64,000 bases of DNA from an uncultured Pseudomonadales bacterium (GCA_937775265.1 CALKBV010000004.1:142221-206220), one strand, 5' to 3'. Numbered from the stretch's first letter, positions 1 to 9,941 are shown. The notes: generated from the letters alone by a model not told the origin. Numbers and translations are program-made.

Positions 1-270
1 CTTCGGCGACAGCACGAACAACAACTGGTTTCCTCCTACTTTGAGCGTCTCGTCGAACACGGCGTGAAAGACTACTCACATGAGCAGCTCTGGGAAGACT
101 ACGCACACGCACATCTTCTGGGTGGCATCGCCGTTCCATTATTAACCGGCGGCAGCATGGACCTCAGTAATGAGCGAGGATTGCAGCTTATCGCAACCAT
201 GGCTAATCGACATACCGCCGCCGCACTGGATCATGATGGCGTGGAACGACTTAAGAAAATCATTGGGTAG
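1..270 (+). CDS. Phosphotransferase, EcK/APH-like, C-terminal end (5' truncated by window)
   Basis: The frame is open from base 1 and ends at 270, giving the last 89 residues of a protein whose start lies outside the window. The order of features (an ELxxxYxxxL-like helix, then YSxEQLWEDY, a hydrophobic helix and a final R-H-AAALDHD segment) resembles the C-terminal lobe of ecdysteroid-kinase/aminoglycoside-phosphotransferase-like proteins. Two full-length relatives occur in this window (17494 and 30697). The HGD catalytic loop is not in view, so activity and substrate cannot be judged. It converges with the sulfatase gene, only 4 bases separating the two stops. Family assignment is by pattern only. 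Confidence 0.6.
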   Translation, partial: LRRQHEQQLVSSYFERLVEHGVKDYSHEQLWEDYAHAHLLGGIAVPLLTGGSMDLSNERGLQLIATMANRHTAAALDHDGVERLKKIIG

Positions 271-274
271 CTAA

Positions 275-2023
275 CTAGCCCTTATCCGACGTTTGGCTAA
301 AGACGTATCCTGGCCGTAATCGTAAATTGTCCGGAAACGAAATATCTCCAAATGGCATCTTCGGAAGCCCATTGCCACCGTGCTCTGCTATTTCTCGACC
401 CCTCTGCGTTTGCAGTACACATGCCGCCTCAATGCGCTCCTCCGACGGCAGCTCGATAACTCCGTCGAGGTCCCCAGCATCAGCTCTAAAAGGTTCAGGA
501 AGACCCAATCTTACATACTGTTCCGGCGGACATTCGTTCCTGGCCATTTCGTGCAACATGAGCTTAATCATACGAATCTCAAGGCCTGCATCAGTTAACG
601 GGTTTGTCTGACCCGGGTCTGCCTGAACATCAAATAACAGTGTCGCTGTTCTGCCTTTCCCGTAGGGATTATCTTGCGCCAACAGCAATCGAGGTGTCCT
701 AGAAGGGATCTGCATGACTGGACAGGCTTTTGTAAACGAAAAGTCCTCGAACTTCTCCCAGCTGCTTAGTTCACGAACTGAAAACAGACTGTTCATATGT
801 GTGGGCATCAATGTGTATTCAAACAATGGTAAGTTGTCTTCTGTCACATTCCCACGCATGTAAACATATTGACCATCGGTGACGTTGACCTGCCCGCCCA
901 TCACTCCATAGAGCGCAGCTTCCCGAACAAGTTCATCATTCAGCATCGCCCCGGTTAATGATTTTCCCTGCATATCCCGCGTGGCCGTAATGTCGAAGTA
1001 ATCCAGGATGGTCGGCGCCAGGTCGATTGTCTGAACCACTGAATCCCGCGTTTCCCCAACGCAATCAGGATGGCGCGGATCATAAATCCAAAAAGGTATG
1101 TGAGCGACTTCCTGGAAGAATGGCGTCACCACCTTGGCCCACCAATCGTGTTCACCCATGAGGAAACCATGGTCAGTATTCACCACCAGCATGGTGTCCT
1201 GCCAGAGATCATGCTTGTCGAAGACATCCAGCACGCGGCCTAATTGCTGGTCGCAATAAGTTACCAGCGCGGCGTACATGTAACGGATGTGCTCCACCGT
1301 CAGGTCGTCTTCCCTGACTTCTCGATAAGGGGGCCAGTCAAACGCAGGACCATCGTATTCATGAGGATACAAATCCTGAAACTCTTCCTGGGTGAAAAAT
1401 GGTTCATGAGGATCAAAGGTTTCTATCTGCAAATACCAATTGTCTGATTCGACGTTGCGCTCAATAAATTCGAGTCCAAGGCTGAAGGTCTTGTGTTGGG
1501 GTTGCAGATCAGAACTCACCATATGTTCGCGATTAATATTATCCTGCTTGTGCATCGGTGAATCTCGGTGTTCCGGCCATCTGCCTTCGCCGCCCTTCGG
1601 ATCGCGGAGCTTTTCAACATCACCGATCCACTTATCTCCTTCCTGGCCACGCACAAACTCAAATGTGGAGTAACGCTGATGATACGTTGCACCACCATCT
1701 TCCCAGTAGTGCTGATGATCCGTCACTTTATGGGAATGAACCCCGTGACTATGCAACATGGCAGGCATTGAGTCATCGAATGGCTCCAACGGACCCCAAG
1801 ACCGATGCAGGAAGTTATACCTGCCAGTGTGCATCTCACGTCTTGCAGGCATACAGGGCATGGACCCTACATAATAATTCTGGAACTGAACCGTGCGCTT
1901 TGCCAACCGATCAAAGTTCGGCGCCTTGACCCACTCGTTACCATAGGTCGGCATGAAGTGACGACACAGCGTGTCATACATTACAACAACGCAGCGTTTC
2001 TTCTGGCCACCTGAATCTGTCAC
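275..2023 (-). CDS. Sulfatase (type I, formylglycine-dependent)
   Basis: A 582-residue sulfatase of the alkaline phosphatase superfamily, predicted to hydrolyse a sulfate ester. The signature C-x-P-x-R is seen as C57-M-P-A-R61, where Cys57 would be converted to formylglycine. An N-terminal metal Asp (VVMYDTLC, D17) and a later NTDHG motif fit the metal-binding shell. No signal peptide is visible, so a cytoplasmic enzyme is likely, unlike the sulfatases at 11275 and 14643. Its start overlaps the stop of the upstream dienelactone hydrolase gene by 4 bases (ATGA type), so the two are probably translationally coupled. No sulfatase-maturating enzyme lies in the window. The substrate is unknown. 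Confidence 0.88.
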   Translation of the reverse strand: MTDSGGQKKRCVVVMYDTLCRHFMPTYGNEWVKAPNFDRLAKRTVQFQNYYVGSMPCMPARREMHTGRYNFLHRSWGPLEPFDDSMPAMLHSHGVHSHKVTDHQHYWEDGGATYHQRYSTFEFVRGQEGDKWIGDVEKLRDPKGGEGRWPEHRDSPMHKQDNINREHMVSSDLQPQHKTFSLGLEFIERNVESDNWYLQIETFDPHEPFFTQEEFQDLYPHEYDGPAFDWPPYREVREDDLTVEHIRYMYAALVTYCDQQLGRVLDVFDKHDLWQDTMLVVNTDHGFLMGEHDWWAKVVTPFFQEVAHIPFWIYDPRHPDCVGETRDSVVQTIDLAPTILDYFDITATRDMQGKSLTGAMLNDELVREAALYGVMGGQVNVTDGQYVYMRGNVTEDNLPLFEYTLMPTHMNSLFSVRELSSWEKFEDFSFTKACPVMQIPSRTPRLLLAQDNPYGKGRTATLLFDVQADPGQTNPLTDAGLEIRMIKLMLHEMARNECPPEQYVRLGLPEPFRADAGDLDGVIELPSEERIEAACVLQTQRGREIAEHGGNGLPKMPFGDISFPDNLRLRPGYVFSQTSDKG

Positions 2024-2919
2024 GAGTATCTAACCGATGAACCTAGCGTGCGATCGAATAATGCGAGCAGCCTGGACCAGGCTCTCTCCGCCTGCACCTT
2101 GTCGTAAACCTGTGAATCAGGAGGACACCAACCATGCAGGGTGCCTTCGTAGACCTCTATCTCCGCGTCAAGCCCTGCGACTTCATAGTTATCGCGGAGG
2201 ACTTCCTTTATCCCGGGGCCTTTCTTGTCATCGTTTTCAGCGATAGCGATGAGAAACTCTGCATCCATCTCCGGAATCAGCAGATGTGGGCTATCCGGCT
2301 GGTCCGTCACAAGGCCACCACCGTGAAAGGTCGCTCCCGCACCAATACGATCAGGGACCGCTGCGGCGGTTCGAAGTACGATCGGACCACCCATACAGTA
2401 TCCTGTTGTGCCGATTTTCCTGGTCACATCAACGGATTTTTGTGCATCAAGGAATGTCACGAACGCCTTTGCATCGATCAGGTTCGTTGCCGTTGTCGCA
2501 GTAGCCTGGTAATAAGGCATGATCCTGGCCCTTACCTCCGGATCACCGAAGCTTTCTCCTTCTGCTACTACCGGCGCCTTAGCGCTGCGATAAAAATGGT
2601 TCACACAAAGGACCGCGTACCCGGACTCTGCCAATCGGGTTGCCATCATTCGAAAGGCTGGTCTTAATCCCCGGATGTCGGGCCAGATGATGACACCAGG
2701 GTGCTTGCCTTTGGCTGGATGAACGAAAAAGCAATCAGCAACCCCATCCGGCGTCGTTACATTCACTTCCTTGCCAGTAACCTCCACCGCACCAGCGACG
2801 CCTGGAAGGGCCATCATCACTGCACCACCTGCGGCCAGTGTATTAAACTCACGGCGGGACAATTTGGATTTCAGATATTCTGCGGCGTCTCTTTCAGTAT
2901 CTTCATCACACATTAACAA
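2020..2919 (-). CDS. Dienelactone hydrolase family protein, Tat-exported
   Basis: A 299-residue alpha/beta hydrolase of the dienelactone hydrolase family. Residues 20-44 form a twin-arginine signal (SRREFNTLAAGG followed by a short hydrophobic stretch and AGA), so the enzyme is predicted to be exported folded. The nucleophile elbow is G-Y-C175-M-G-G, with an acidic residue near D230-D231 and a catalytic His at H262 in LHGW, the Cys-Asp-His triad of this family. It is first in a coupled pair with the sulfatase at 275. The substrate is unknown; an ester or lactone is expected. A second, frameshifted family member lies at 4754. Confidence 0.87.
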   Translation of the reverse strand: MLMCDEDTERDAAEYLKSKLSRREFNTLAAGGAVMMALPGVAGAVEVTGKEVNVTTPDGVADCFFVHPAKGKHPGVIIWPDIRGLRPAFRMMATRLAESGYAVLCVNHFYRSAKAPVVAEGESFGDPEVRARIMPYYQATATTATNLIDAKAFVTFLDAQKSVDVTRKIGTTGYCMGGPIVLRTAAAVPDRIGAGATFHGGGLVTDQPDSPHLLIPEMDAEFLIAIAENDDKKGPGIKEVLRDNYEVAGLDAEIEVYEGTLHGWCPPDSQVYDKVQAERAWSRLLALFDRTLGSSVRYS

Positions 2920-2994
2920 TTGTTCCTGTTCAAATGGTCCTTGCTCCGACTTTACCTTGAGAGGCTCTTCAAAGGAACAATCCGGGCATCGCTG

Positions 2995-4281
2995 TCAGCG
3001 GGGACCCTGACCTGGAGCTAACCTGCCCGTCTCACGAAAAACCCGCACGAAATTCCCGCCCCATATTTTCTCAATTTCCTCAGCCGAATAACCCCGTGCC
3101 AATAGTGCAGTGGTCACATTCAGCGCTTCGCTGGCATCAGCAAAACCTTCTATACCACTACCGTGATTAAAATCAGTACCGATCCCCACATGGTCAACAC
3201 CGACTCGCGCAACGATATAATCCAGATGCTCCAGCATGTCGTCAATTTTTCCTGGCCCCAGTAGATCACTGACAGATCCAAGGAATGCTTTCTGTATTTC
3301 CGCATCGTCTATTTCCCAGTACAACTCAAAGGGGTAGTAATAGTCTTCTTCGATACCTGCAACACGGCGAACGGCGCGAATCTGGTCATCCAGTTCTTTA
3401 TCGGCGGAGTCAAACAAGTATCCCCTAAAAGGGGCGACATGGATCACCCCACCGCTTTTCCCAATCCCGTCGATTTCCTGGTCAGAAAGGTTTCGACTCA
3501 CATCTGAAAGTTGCCGGACGTTGGAATGGCTGGCAATGACAGGAGCGCTGGACAGGTCCAAAACCTGAAGCGTCGCCGCTCGTGATAATTGCGATACATC
3601 AATAATCCCACCCAGCTCATTGATCCGTTTAATCGCAGACCTACCAAGCTCTGACAGACCACCGTGCTCCTCAACTGGTTCATGAGCACCTTGTTCCGCA
3701 ATGTAAATGGGCCGCGACGAATCCGCAAAATCATTGTGGCCCATGTGCGTTAGAGCAAACACTCGAACACCAGCGTCGAAGAAACTATCCAGTGCAGAAA
3801 CGTCAGTACCCAGGATCCTTGCATTCTGAAATCCGAGAATGAGCGCACCCTTGCCACTTCTATGAGCGCCTATCAGTTCGTCTGCCGAACGCGCCAGGAC
3901 CAAATTGTTAGATGGGTCCTCTGTCAGCTTTATTACCGCGGCGAGTTCTTCTTCTGCTTTGGCCCGCGACTCAGCATAGCCTTGTGCATCTCTTGGCCCG
4001 GGTCCGACTGCGACGGCCATTACCACTGCATCCACCCCGCCGGCCCGCATTTTGTATGGCGCGACCTGTGAACGGCCATCCGCCCCGGCATACCGGGATT
4101 CCTTACCGGGGATCTCGATATCCGCATGGGCATCAAGCACCAGAGCACGCTGGTGGATTTCTTCCGCACTTGGGCTCAAAGCCGCTGTTTGTAGTTCCAT
4201 GACATCGGGCACAGGTTCAGTGCAAGCGACAAGCATTAAAAGCCCAAACAACAGGAAGGTAAAACCAGGTTTATAGATCAC
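2995..4281 (-). CDS. Membrane dipeptidase (peptidase M19), lipoprotein
   Basis: A zinc dipeptidase of the renal dipeptidase family, predicted to cleave dipeptides (including D-amino acid or beta-lactam-like substrates in known members) at the cell envelope. I chose the GTG at 4281 because CGGAG lies 7 bases upstream and the protein then begins directly with a signal peptide ending in the lipobox LVAC (Cys20). The longer ATG at 4359 would place 26 polar residues before the signal and overlap the VOC gene. Seen motifs are the H-A-D metal site near residue 52, an internal PVIASHSN and the C-terminal VGIGTDFNHG. The product is 428 residues, normal for the family. A VOC gene lies just upstream. 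Confidence 0.85.
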   Translation of the reverse strand: MIYKPGFTFLLFGLLMLVACTEPVPDVMELQTAALSPSAEEIHQRALVLDAHADIEIPGKESRYAGADGRSQVAPYKMRAGGVDAVVMAVAVGPGPRDAQGYAESRAKAEEELAAVIKLTEDPSNNLVLARSADELIGAHRSGKGALILGFQNARILGTDVSALDSFFDAGVRVFALTHMGHNDFADSSRPIYIAEQGAHEPVEEHGGLSELGRSAIKRINELGGIIDVSQLSRAATLQVLDLSSAPVIASHSNVRQLSDVSRNLSDQEIDGIGKSGGVIHVAPFRGYLFDSADKELDDQIRAVRRVAGIEEDYYYPFELYWEIDDAEIQKAFLGSVSDLLGPGKIDDMLEHLDYIVARVGVDHVGIGTDFNHGSGIEGFADASEALNVTTALLARGYSAEEIEKIWGGNFVRVFRETGRLAPGQGPR

Positions 4282-4328
4282 GCGATGACTCCGTATTATT
4301 GAACTGACTCTAACATGACCGACAAGCA

Positions 4329-4715
4329 TCAGCTGTCGGCTCTTTGTACAACGTCCCATAGATTCCCGAAGGGGTCTTCGAAAATGGCGGTGATCCCATA
4401 CTCCGTCTCGATCGGCTTTCGGTGAATGGTTAACCCCGCGTTCTCGACCAGGGCCATAAACGCGACCACATCAGCTGGCTGAAGAATAAAATCGACGACC
4501 CCAGCGGATCTCTTTAGCGTCGCTATTTCTGCCTGCGCAGCAAATTCTACAATCTGCAGCTCAACACCAAACGATTCAGAGCCCATGGTCAGGAATCGCT
4601 CACCGGTGACCGTAAGCTCATCGGTGGTAACCAACAACCCTAAAACACTCCCGAGAAACTGCTGTGCAATGTCGACATCCGACACCAGATAGATAGCATG
4701 GGTCATTTTTAGCAT
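4329..4715 (-). CDS. VOC family protein (glyoxalase/bleomycin-resistance fold)
   Basis: A 128-residue single-chain vicinal-oxygen-chelate protein. It shows the two babab halves typical of the fold: an N-terminal HAIYLVSD strand followed by a helix and FLGSVLGL, and a C-terminal FEDPFGNLWDVV, the usual end of the family. Members are metal-dependent lyases, isomerases or dioxygenases, or simple binding proteins; no specific reaction can be assigned. ATG at 4715 or the second ATG four codons in are both possible because no clear Shine-Dalgarno is seen. It sits between two hydrolase genes on the same strand and may share their transcript. Confidence 0.75.
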   Translation of the reverse strand: MLKMTHAIYLVSDVDIAQQFLGSVLGLLVTTDELTVTGERFLTMGSESFGVELQIVEFAAQAEIATLKRSAGVVDFILQPADVVAFMALVENAGLTIHRKPIETEYGITAIFEDPFGNLWDVVQRADS

Positions 4716-4753
4716 CGTTTTACCGTGAGTTGCTGGCAGGTTTCTCGTCTCGG

Positions 4754-5639
4754 TCAGGCTGGAATGCTGGTGCCCGCTGCATTGTGACCCACAGCGTTCT
4801 GGGGAACTCCCGGGAAGATCTCCCTGAAGAAATTTAGCATGCTCATGGTTGAGCGCCGATCAGCATCCTCATGCAAGTGCCCAGGAGGACCCAGGCTTTC
4901 GGGTAGCGCAAACCCGTGAGGCGTTTTTGCATAATCGTGAAAAATCCACGAAACTCCCTGCTTCATCCATTTCCTCATAAAAACGCTGTTTGCTTTCATC
5001 AGAAACCAGGTGATCATCCTTACCGTTCTCAATCAGGACAATGGTATTGACGTTATGGGCATTGTCGCAGGGTTTGACCGGGGGTCTTTCCACACCAAAC
5101 ATCGCAGGACTGCCATCTTCTCCGGTTTGCAGTAACCCGTGGAAAGAAACCACACCGGAAAAATCTAGCCCACCCCTCACTGCCTCCAGAACGGCTACTC
5201 CACCAAAACAGTAACCGATCGCTGCCGCCGATACCGATGAATCAACGGTCACGTGGGATAAGCCAAGATCAAGCCACTCCCCCAGTAACGCACGGAAGAA
5301 CTCAAAATCGTGATCACAGGCGACCATTCCCTTAAAACAGGTCTCCTGGAACGCCTCAATTCTGGAAGTGTCAGTCGGCCAGGTTCGCTGATCGGCAGGA
5401 ACGAGTTCGCCATACATATCAATCGCGAGCCCGACGTACCCCAGCCTCGCCAAATATTCCGCCACGTCCACATCAAAGTATTTAAGCCCCTGGTAATTGT
5501 GTATCACGAGCACCAGCGGCCTCGGACCTGCCGACTCAGCCGGGGCGACAATATGACCAAGATACTCATTACCCCGAAAGCTAAAGCCAATTTCTTCGCG
5601 GCGTAAATCTGGCGCCGGCCGCCAGTTTGATGTGCTCAT
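4754..5639 (-). CDS. Dienelactone hydrolase family protein (frameshifted)
   Basis: The upstream frame (from 5639) carries the N-terminal strand, the nucleophile elbow I-G-Y-C144-F-G-G and an ENGKDDHLV acid region. It then runs into an unrelated tail and stops at 4869. The missing C-terminus, including the catalytic His in TPHGFALPE and the final STMSMLNFFREIF helix, is encoded in the next frame and ends at 4754. Removing one base, for example one T of the five-T run read on the minus strand (4940-4944), joins the halves into a normal protein of about 294 residues. As written the product lacks its catalytic His. It is either an inactivated gene or a homopolymer sequence error. Confidence 0.75.
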
Positions 5640-5705
5640 TTTTTTATCCTGGATAACTGAAGCGCCAGTATTCGGCGATTGGGACCCGGTTTCAACATTA
5701 AGGAC

Positions 5706-6146
5706 CTACCAGCCTTTCTCGTATTTTACGCTCATGACCGGCGGCATAACCTTCAGATGACTGATGAACCAATCTCCAGCAAGTTTCTGGTACTTCTCAT
5801 GATATCTCGCCGCTTGCCACCGGGCCTGGTCACCTTTGTAGTACTTAAATGTGCCAAAGAAATACCATCTGCCCAATGCTGCAGGCCCATTGATCTCGAT
5901 GATAGGGTTTTGAACCATGTGTTGCGAAAACTTAATCGCTTTCTGGAATCCTTCGAACAGGGTGCGGATCTCGCCGTGGCCCTGCGCTCGACCAATTCCC
6001 TCCCCCTCCCACACCGCATCAGGTGTGAAGATCGAGGTGATAAGACCCGGATTGTGGTCATCATCACAAATCTCACAATAACGGGCTTTTAGCTGCTTGA
6101 TAGACTCCAGATCTTCAATCCGGGTCACTCGTTCTTCCAGGTCCAT
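5706..6146 (-). CDS. SnoaL-like / NTF2-fold protein
   Basis: A 146-residue protein of the nuclear transport factor 2-like fold (SnoaL_4 type). Evidence is the opening helix with EDLESIKQLKARYC, the FTPDAVWEG segment and the later strands GRWYFFGTF and DWFISHLKV. Members include dehydratases, isomerases and hydroxylase partners acting on polycyclic or steroid-like substrates, but many have unknown function. I prefer the ATG at 6146, with GGGGA six bases upstream, over the longer frame from 6203, whose extra residues look non-coding. It lies between the K+ channel gene and the dienelactone hydrolase gene on the same strand. Confidence 0.75.
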   Translation of the reverse strand: MDLEERVTRIEDLESIKQLKARYCEICDDDHNPGLITSIFTPDAVWEGEGIGRAQGHGEIRTLFEGFQKAIKFSQHMVQNPIIEINGPAALGRWYFFGTFKYYKGDQARWQAARYHEKYQKLAGDWFISHLKVMPPVMSVKYEKGW

Positions 6147-6258
6147 AAGAATTCCCCACAGGTTGAGACAGCTACCAAACCAGAGATACGTACCCCGCGT
6201 CAACTCTTATGGTTTCTCTGGTTTCGTTACCACCGCTTCAGAACAGATCAGACTGAGT

Positions 6259-7996
6259 CTAGGTCCCAGGATAGAGTTTAAGGAATTCCGCTTCACTCTC
6301 GGGTGTCCCAATCAGCACAATCTCGCCTTCCTCCGGTAATCTGGAGTCGGGCTCTGGATTAGTCGTTGTCTTATCATGGCTGTCAATGCCAATGACGCTG
6401 CAGTTTGTCCGTTGCCTGAGATCAGCCTCCGCAAGTGTTTTACCCACCAATTCTTCTGGAACCGGCACTTTGAACACATCCAGCCCTTCCGCGACCATCA
6501 GCAGGTCAACTCGGTGCAACAAATTAAACAACGCATTCGCACCCAGGGAGGCATAAGACAGCGCGATATCACAACCCGCTCGATGCATTTCTGCCAGGTT
6601 TCTCTCAAGAGTTGTACGACAGATGATCTGGATATCGGGGCGAAGCAATCGACAAAAAATGGTCAGGTATATATTGGTTTCATCGTCACCCGTCGTAATG
6701 ATCACCGTTTGTGCAGTTTCAATACCTGCCAGCTGCAGTACAGACTTATCGCCAGCGGAGCCATGAATGTAGATCTCCGGTTCAAGCACCCGTCTCCTCC
6801 AACTTCTCAACAACACGATATTCCACGCCACGCCGCTTTAACGCGGCTGCACTTGCCCGACCGACTCGCCCACCACCAATGATAATTACGGGATTCGAGG
6901 GGGGTTGCACAGCCTCAGACTGAAAATTGGCGTCAAATTCCTTAAGTTGATGGCGGGAGCCCGCCATTACCAGCAACGTATTTTCTTTAATCACGCTGCC
7001 CGCTTGGCCGATCTCAAAGCTGCCACGCGCCCAGAAACCAACAATGCTAACACTGGTTAACCGCTGGGCTTCAAGGTAACCCTTGCCAATCAGGGACGTC
7101 CTGCCCGAATCCACTTCGGCGATCAACAGATCATCGATTTTGCCTATCACATGAGAAAAGTTCGCGCCTCCCGATACTCGCCGTGCCAGGGATTCTGCCA
7201 CCAGGCGGGTCAGATCGAGAACCCGGCTGCTGCCCGCTAGTTTCAAAATTTCGCGCGAGTCTGCCGACCGAGTCGTCGCAATCACAGGCGTCTTATCGGT
7301 AATGCCTCGAATAGTAAACACCACCGAGGTATTCGCAATATCGTCGCGCGTCGTTGCGACTAGGGCGGCATGTTCTACCCTGGCTTTCTCCCAAGTCTCC
7401 GGATCATTGAGCTCCCCCAGGATCGAATTTATTCCAGCATCAACCAATTGGGTAACCTGCTCCACCTCGGGCAGAACAACGACATACGGATAGTTAAAGT
7501 GTTCCAGCTTCTCGATAAGCACAGCTGAGACCGGCCCGTAAAATGTCAGGATCACATGGTCATTCATGTCCTCCGGTACACTTCTGGGTATCAGGCTCGC
7601 TGCTCGGGCTTCCATCCAGGGCTCATAGAAAAGCTCAATGAACGTAAATGGCAATAGCACCAACATGAAAACAATGCCTGACAACAGCACAACGATCGAA
7701 AAGAGGCGGCCCGGATCCGTGAAAAAGCGGACATCTCCATAACCCAGGGTCGACATCGTCGATAGTGTCCAATAAAACCCGGTAACAATCGAATGCTGTT
7801 GACCTTCGAAGGTCATCAATAACTGGAAAACAATCGAGTAAGTAGTGACAAGGCCAGTCAGGATGAGCACGAACCGAAACATCGCCCGGAAGTTACGATG
7901 CCTCATCAACACCGCAAGCCGGCTGGAAAGCGGTCCAAACTTGGTACGCATCCATAGGTCATCGGCACCCCTGCTGTGATTGTTACTGTCAGACAT
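6259..7996 (-). CDS. Potassium channel with two RCK/TrkA-N domains (frameshifted)
   Basis: The first frame (7996 to 6782) has two transmembrane helices flanking the K+ selectivity filter T-L-G-Y-G-D (residues 83-88), then a degenerate first TrkA-N domain, a TrkA-C-like region and the start of a second Rossmann fold with IIIGGGRVG. It ends after VVEKLEE plus three odd residues. The rest of that Rossmann fold (EPEIYIHGSAGD) and a final TrkA-C domain are in the next frame, from about 6800 to the stop at 6259. Deleting one base near 6785-6795 gives VVEKLEERVLEPE, a smooth junction, and a channel of roughly 578 residues. A ligand-gated K+ channel is inferred. Confidence 0.75.
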
Positions 7997-8263
7997 TCTG
8001 TTACCACCGTAAAACCGAGAACAACAGTTTACCCAATTACTGCAATCAACTGTTTTTCATCACTAGAGCGCATAGCCAAAGAGGCCTAGAATGCCAGTCA
8101 TTGTTGTACGCTCATCGCCTAGAACTGTTGTTTTACATGACCTGTGAGGCTTTCACAAAGGTCTCTGTCAGCAGTCAATTATAAAACTGATTGAGCTTGA
8201 CACTCCTTGGCCGCAACCCACAACATAGCGCCACCTTTACTCTTACCACCCGGTACTCAAAAA

Positions 8264-9031
8264 ATGACGTATTGCCTCGCCATCGCTACTGATTCTGGTC
8301 TCGCATTTGTTTCGGATTCCAGGACCAATGCGGGGGTTGATATGGTCAGTACCTACAGCAAAATGTATGGGTTCGGCATACCAGGGCAGAAGCAATTTAC
8401 TGTACTGACATCCGGTAACCTTGCAACCTCACAATCCGTTATCAACCACATCAAAAAGGACATTAAAAAGTCCAAGAGTCACAATATTCTGACCATGGAA
8501 CATATGACGGAAGTTGCAGAATACCTCGGCGAAATCAGCACAGCTGAACAGGAAAAGACAGATTCCAGCGTCAATGCGCAATCCTACTTCCTTATTGGCG
8601 GGCAGATCCTGGGTCATAAGCCGGCGGTCTATATGGTGTACCCACAGGGAAATTATATTTCGACTTCGTCCGATACAACGTACCTGCAAATCGGTGAAAG
8701 TAAGTATGGCAAACCGATACTCGACAGGATTCTTACCCCTGACGTTAGCTTGGAAACCGCCGCAATGTGCGCGCTGGTATCTATGGACTCCACCATACGC
8801 AGTAATCTGTCAGTGGGCCCCCCCATTGAGCTGTCCATCTACCCGCGAGACTCTCTTGCGCCAGGGAAATACTACCGTTTCGAAGAAGACAGTGAATACC
8901 TGAGGCAGTTAAAGAAAAACTGGGACCAGTCACTCAAGGATTCATTCAAAAAGCTGCCACCGGTCGCCTGGAGTGCTACCTGGGACAAGGAGACTAAAGT
9001 AGTCGGATCACCCAATGAGAGCTCATCATAG
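8264..9031 (+). CDS. Anbu-type proteasome-like peptidase
   Basis: A 255-residue protein beginning MTYCLAIATDSGL and continuing FVSDSRTNAGVDMVSTYSKM, the hallmark N-terminus of Anbu, the HslV/20S-beta-related Ntn hydrolase of proteobacteria. After Met removal Thr2 would be the N-terminal nucleophile, so I chose ATG 8264 over the upstream TTG at 8207. Anbu is usually encoded beside an alpha-E (DUF403) protein, an ATP-grasp-like protein and a transglutaminase. Here only the transglutaminase follows, 31 bases downstream. Assembly into a ring and peptidase activity are known for some relatives; the substrate is not established. Confidence 0.88.
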   Translation: MTYCLAIATDSGLAFVSDSRTNAGVDMVSTYSKMYGFGIPGQKQFTVLTSGNLATSQSVINHIKKDIKKSKSHNILTMEHMTEVAEYLGEISTAEQEKTDSSVNAQSYFLIGGQILGHKPAVYMVYPQGNYISTSSDTTYLQIGESKYGKPILDRILTPDVSLETAAMCALVSMDSTIRSNLSVGPPIELSIYPRDSLAPGKYYRFEEDSEYLRQLKKNWDQSLKDSFKKLPPVAWSATWDKETKVVGSPNESSS

Positions 9032-9062
9032 CGTCACAATCGTTGTTCAGGAGTGAATCGGC

Positions 9063-9941
9063 GTGGCGATTCAGGTAGCGATCAGACATAACACTGAGTA
9101 CGAATTCGACAGACCAGTGCCCATACACCCGCATGTGGTAAGACTTCGGCCTGGCCCTCATTGCCGAACACCGATTAAGTCCTACTCTTTGAAAGTAGCG
9201 CCGGAGAATCATTTCGTTAACTGGCAACAGGACCCCTTCGGGAACCACCTTGCACGGTTCGTATTCCCCGAAAAAAGCCGATCACTCAAACTTCACGTCG
9301 AGCTTGTCGCTGAATTAGTAGTGATCAACCCGTTCGATTTCTTTCTGGAAGAATCGGCCGAAACTTTCCCTTTTAACTATGACCCGATACTCAAGAACGA
9401 CCTGGCCCCTTACCTGAAAATTAGCGAGCGCGGAAAGCAGTTGGTGGGCTGGGTTAAAGGCATCGATCGCCAGAAAATGGCTGTCGTACCGTTCCTGGTG
9501 GGGATCAACCAGCATATTCAACAGTACGTTGAATATGAACGCCGCCTGGAAGAAGGCGTTCAGCGCTGCGAGGAAACACTCACCCTAAAACGAGGTTCCT
9601 GTCGTGACAGCGCCTGGCTATTAGTGCAAGTGCTTAGACACCTGGGGCTGGCAGCTCGATTCGTCTCTGGCTACCTGGTCCAACTGGGCTCAGACAGTAA
9701 GTCTGTCGGTCGTCCTTCCGGGCCCGACGGCGACTTCACTGACCTTCATGCGTGGGCAGAGGTGTTTCTTCCCGGGGCAGGCTGGATTGGCCTTGACCAG
9801 ACATCCGGTCTTTTCGTCGGCGAAGGACATTTACCGTTAGCTTGCACGCCTGCACCGACAAGCGCTGCAGCAATCACGGGCGCAACCGGTATCTGCAAAA
9901 CCACACTGACTTTTTCAAACACCGTAGAACGAATTCCGTAA
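9063..9941 (+). CDS. Bacterial transglutaminase-like protein, Anbu-linked
   Basis: A 292-residue transglutaminase-like cysteine protease homologue. Residues 1-95 form the N-terminal beta domain typical of this group (VAIRHNTEYEFDRPV). The catalytic triad is C180 in R-G-S-C-R-D, H229 in LHAWAE and D245 in GLDQTSG. Many relatives are fused to a long DUF2126 domain; this one ends right after the transglutaminase core, at the point where the fusion would begin. The GTG start is supported by CAGGAG nine bases upstream. It follows the Anbu gene by 31 bases and is probably co-transcribed with it. Confidence 0.85.
   Translation: MAIQVAIRHNTEYEFDRPVPIHPHVVRLRPGPHCRTPIKSYSLKVAPENHFVNWQQDPFGNHLARFVFPEKSRSLKLHVELVAELVVINPFDFFLEESAETFPFNYDPILKNDLAPYLKISERGKQLVGWVKGIDRQKMAVVPFLVGINQHIQQYVEYERRLEEGVQRCEETLTLKRGSCRDSAWLLVQVLRHLGLAARFVSGYLVQLGSDSKSVGRPSGPDGDFTDLHAWAEVFLPGAGWIGLDQTSGLFVGEGHLPLACTPAPTSAAAITGATGICKTTLTFSNTVERIP

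Noticed and set aside
2134..2667. Plus-strand frame of 177 residues
   Set aside because: It is antisense to the dienelactone hydrolase gene, which has clear motifs; the composition is Cys/Arg-rich.
6376..6882. Plus-strand frame of 168 residues
   Set aside because: Antisense to the second RCK domain of the potassium channel; no independent support.
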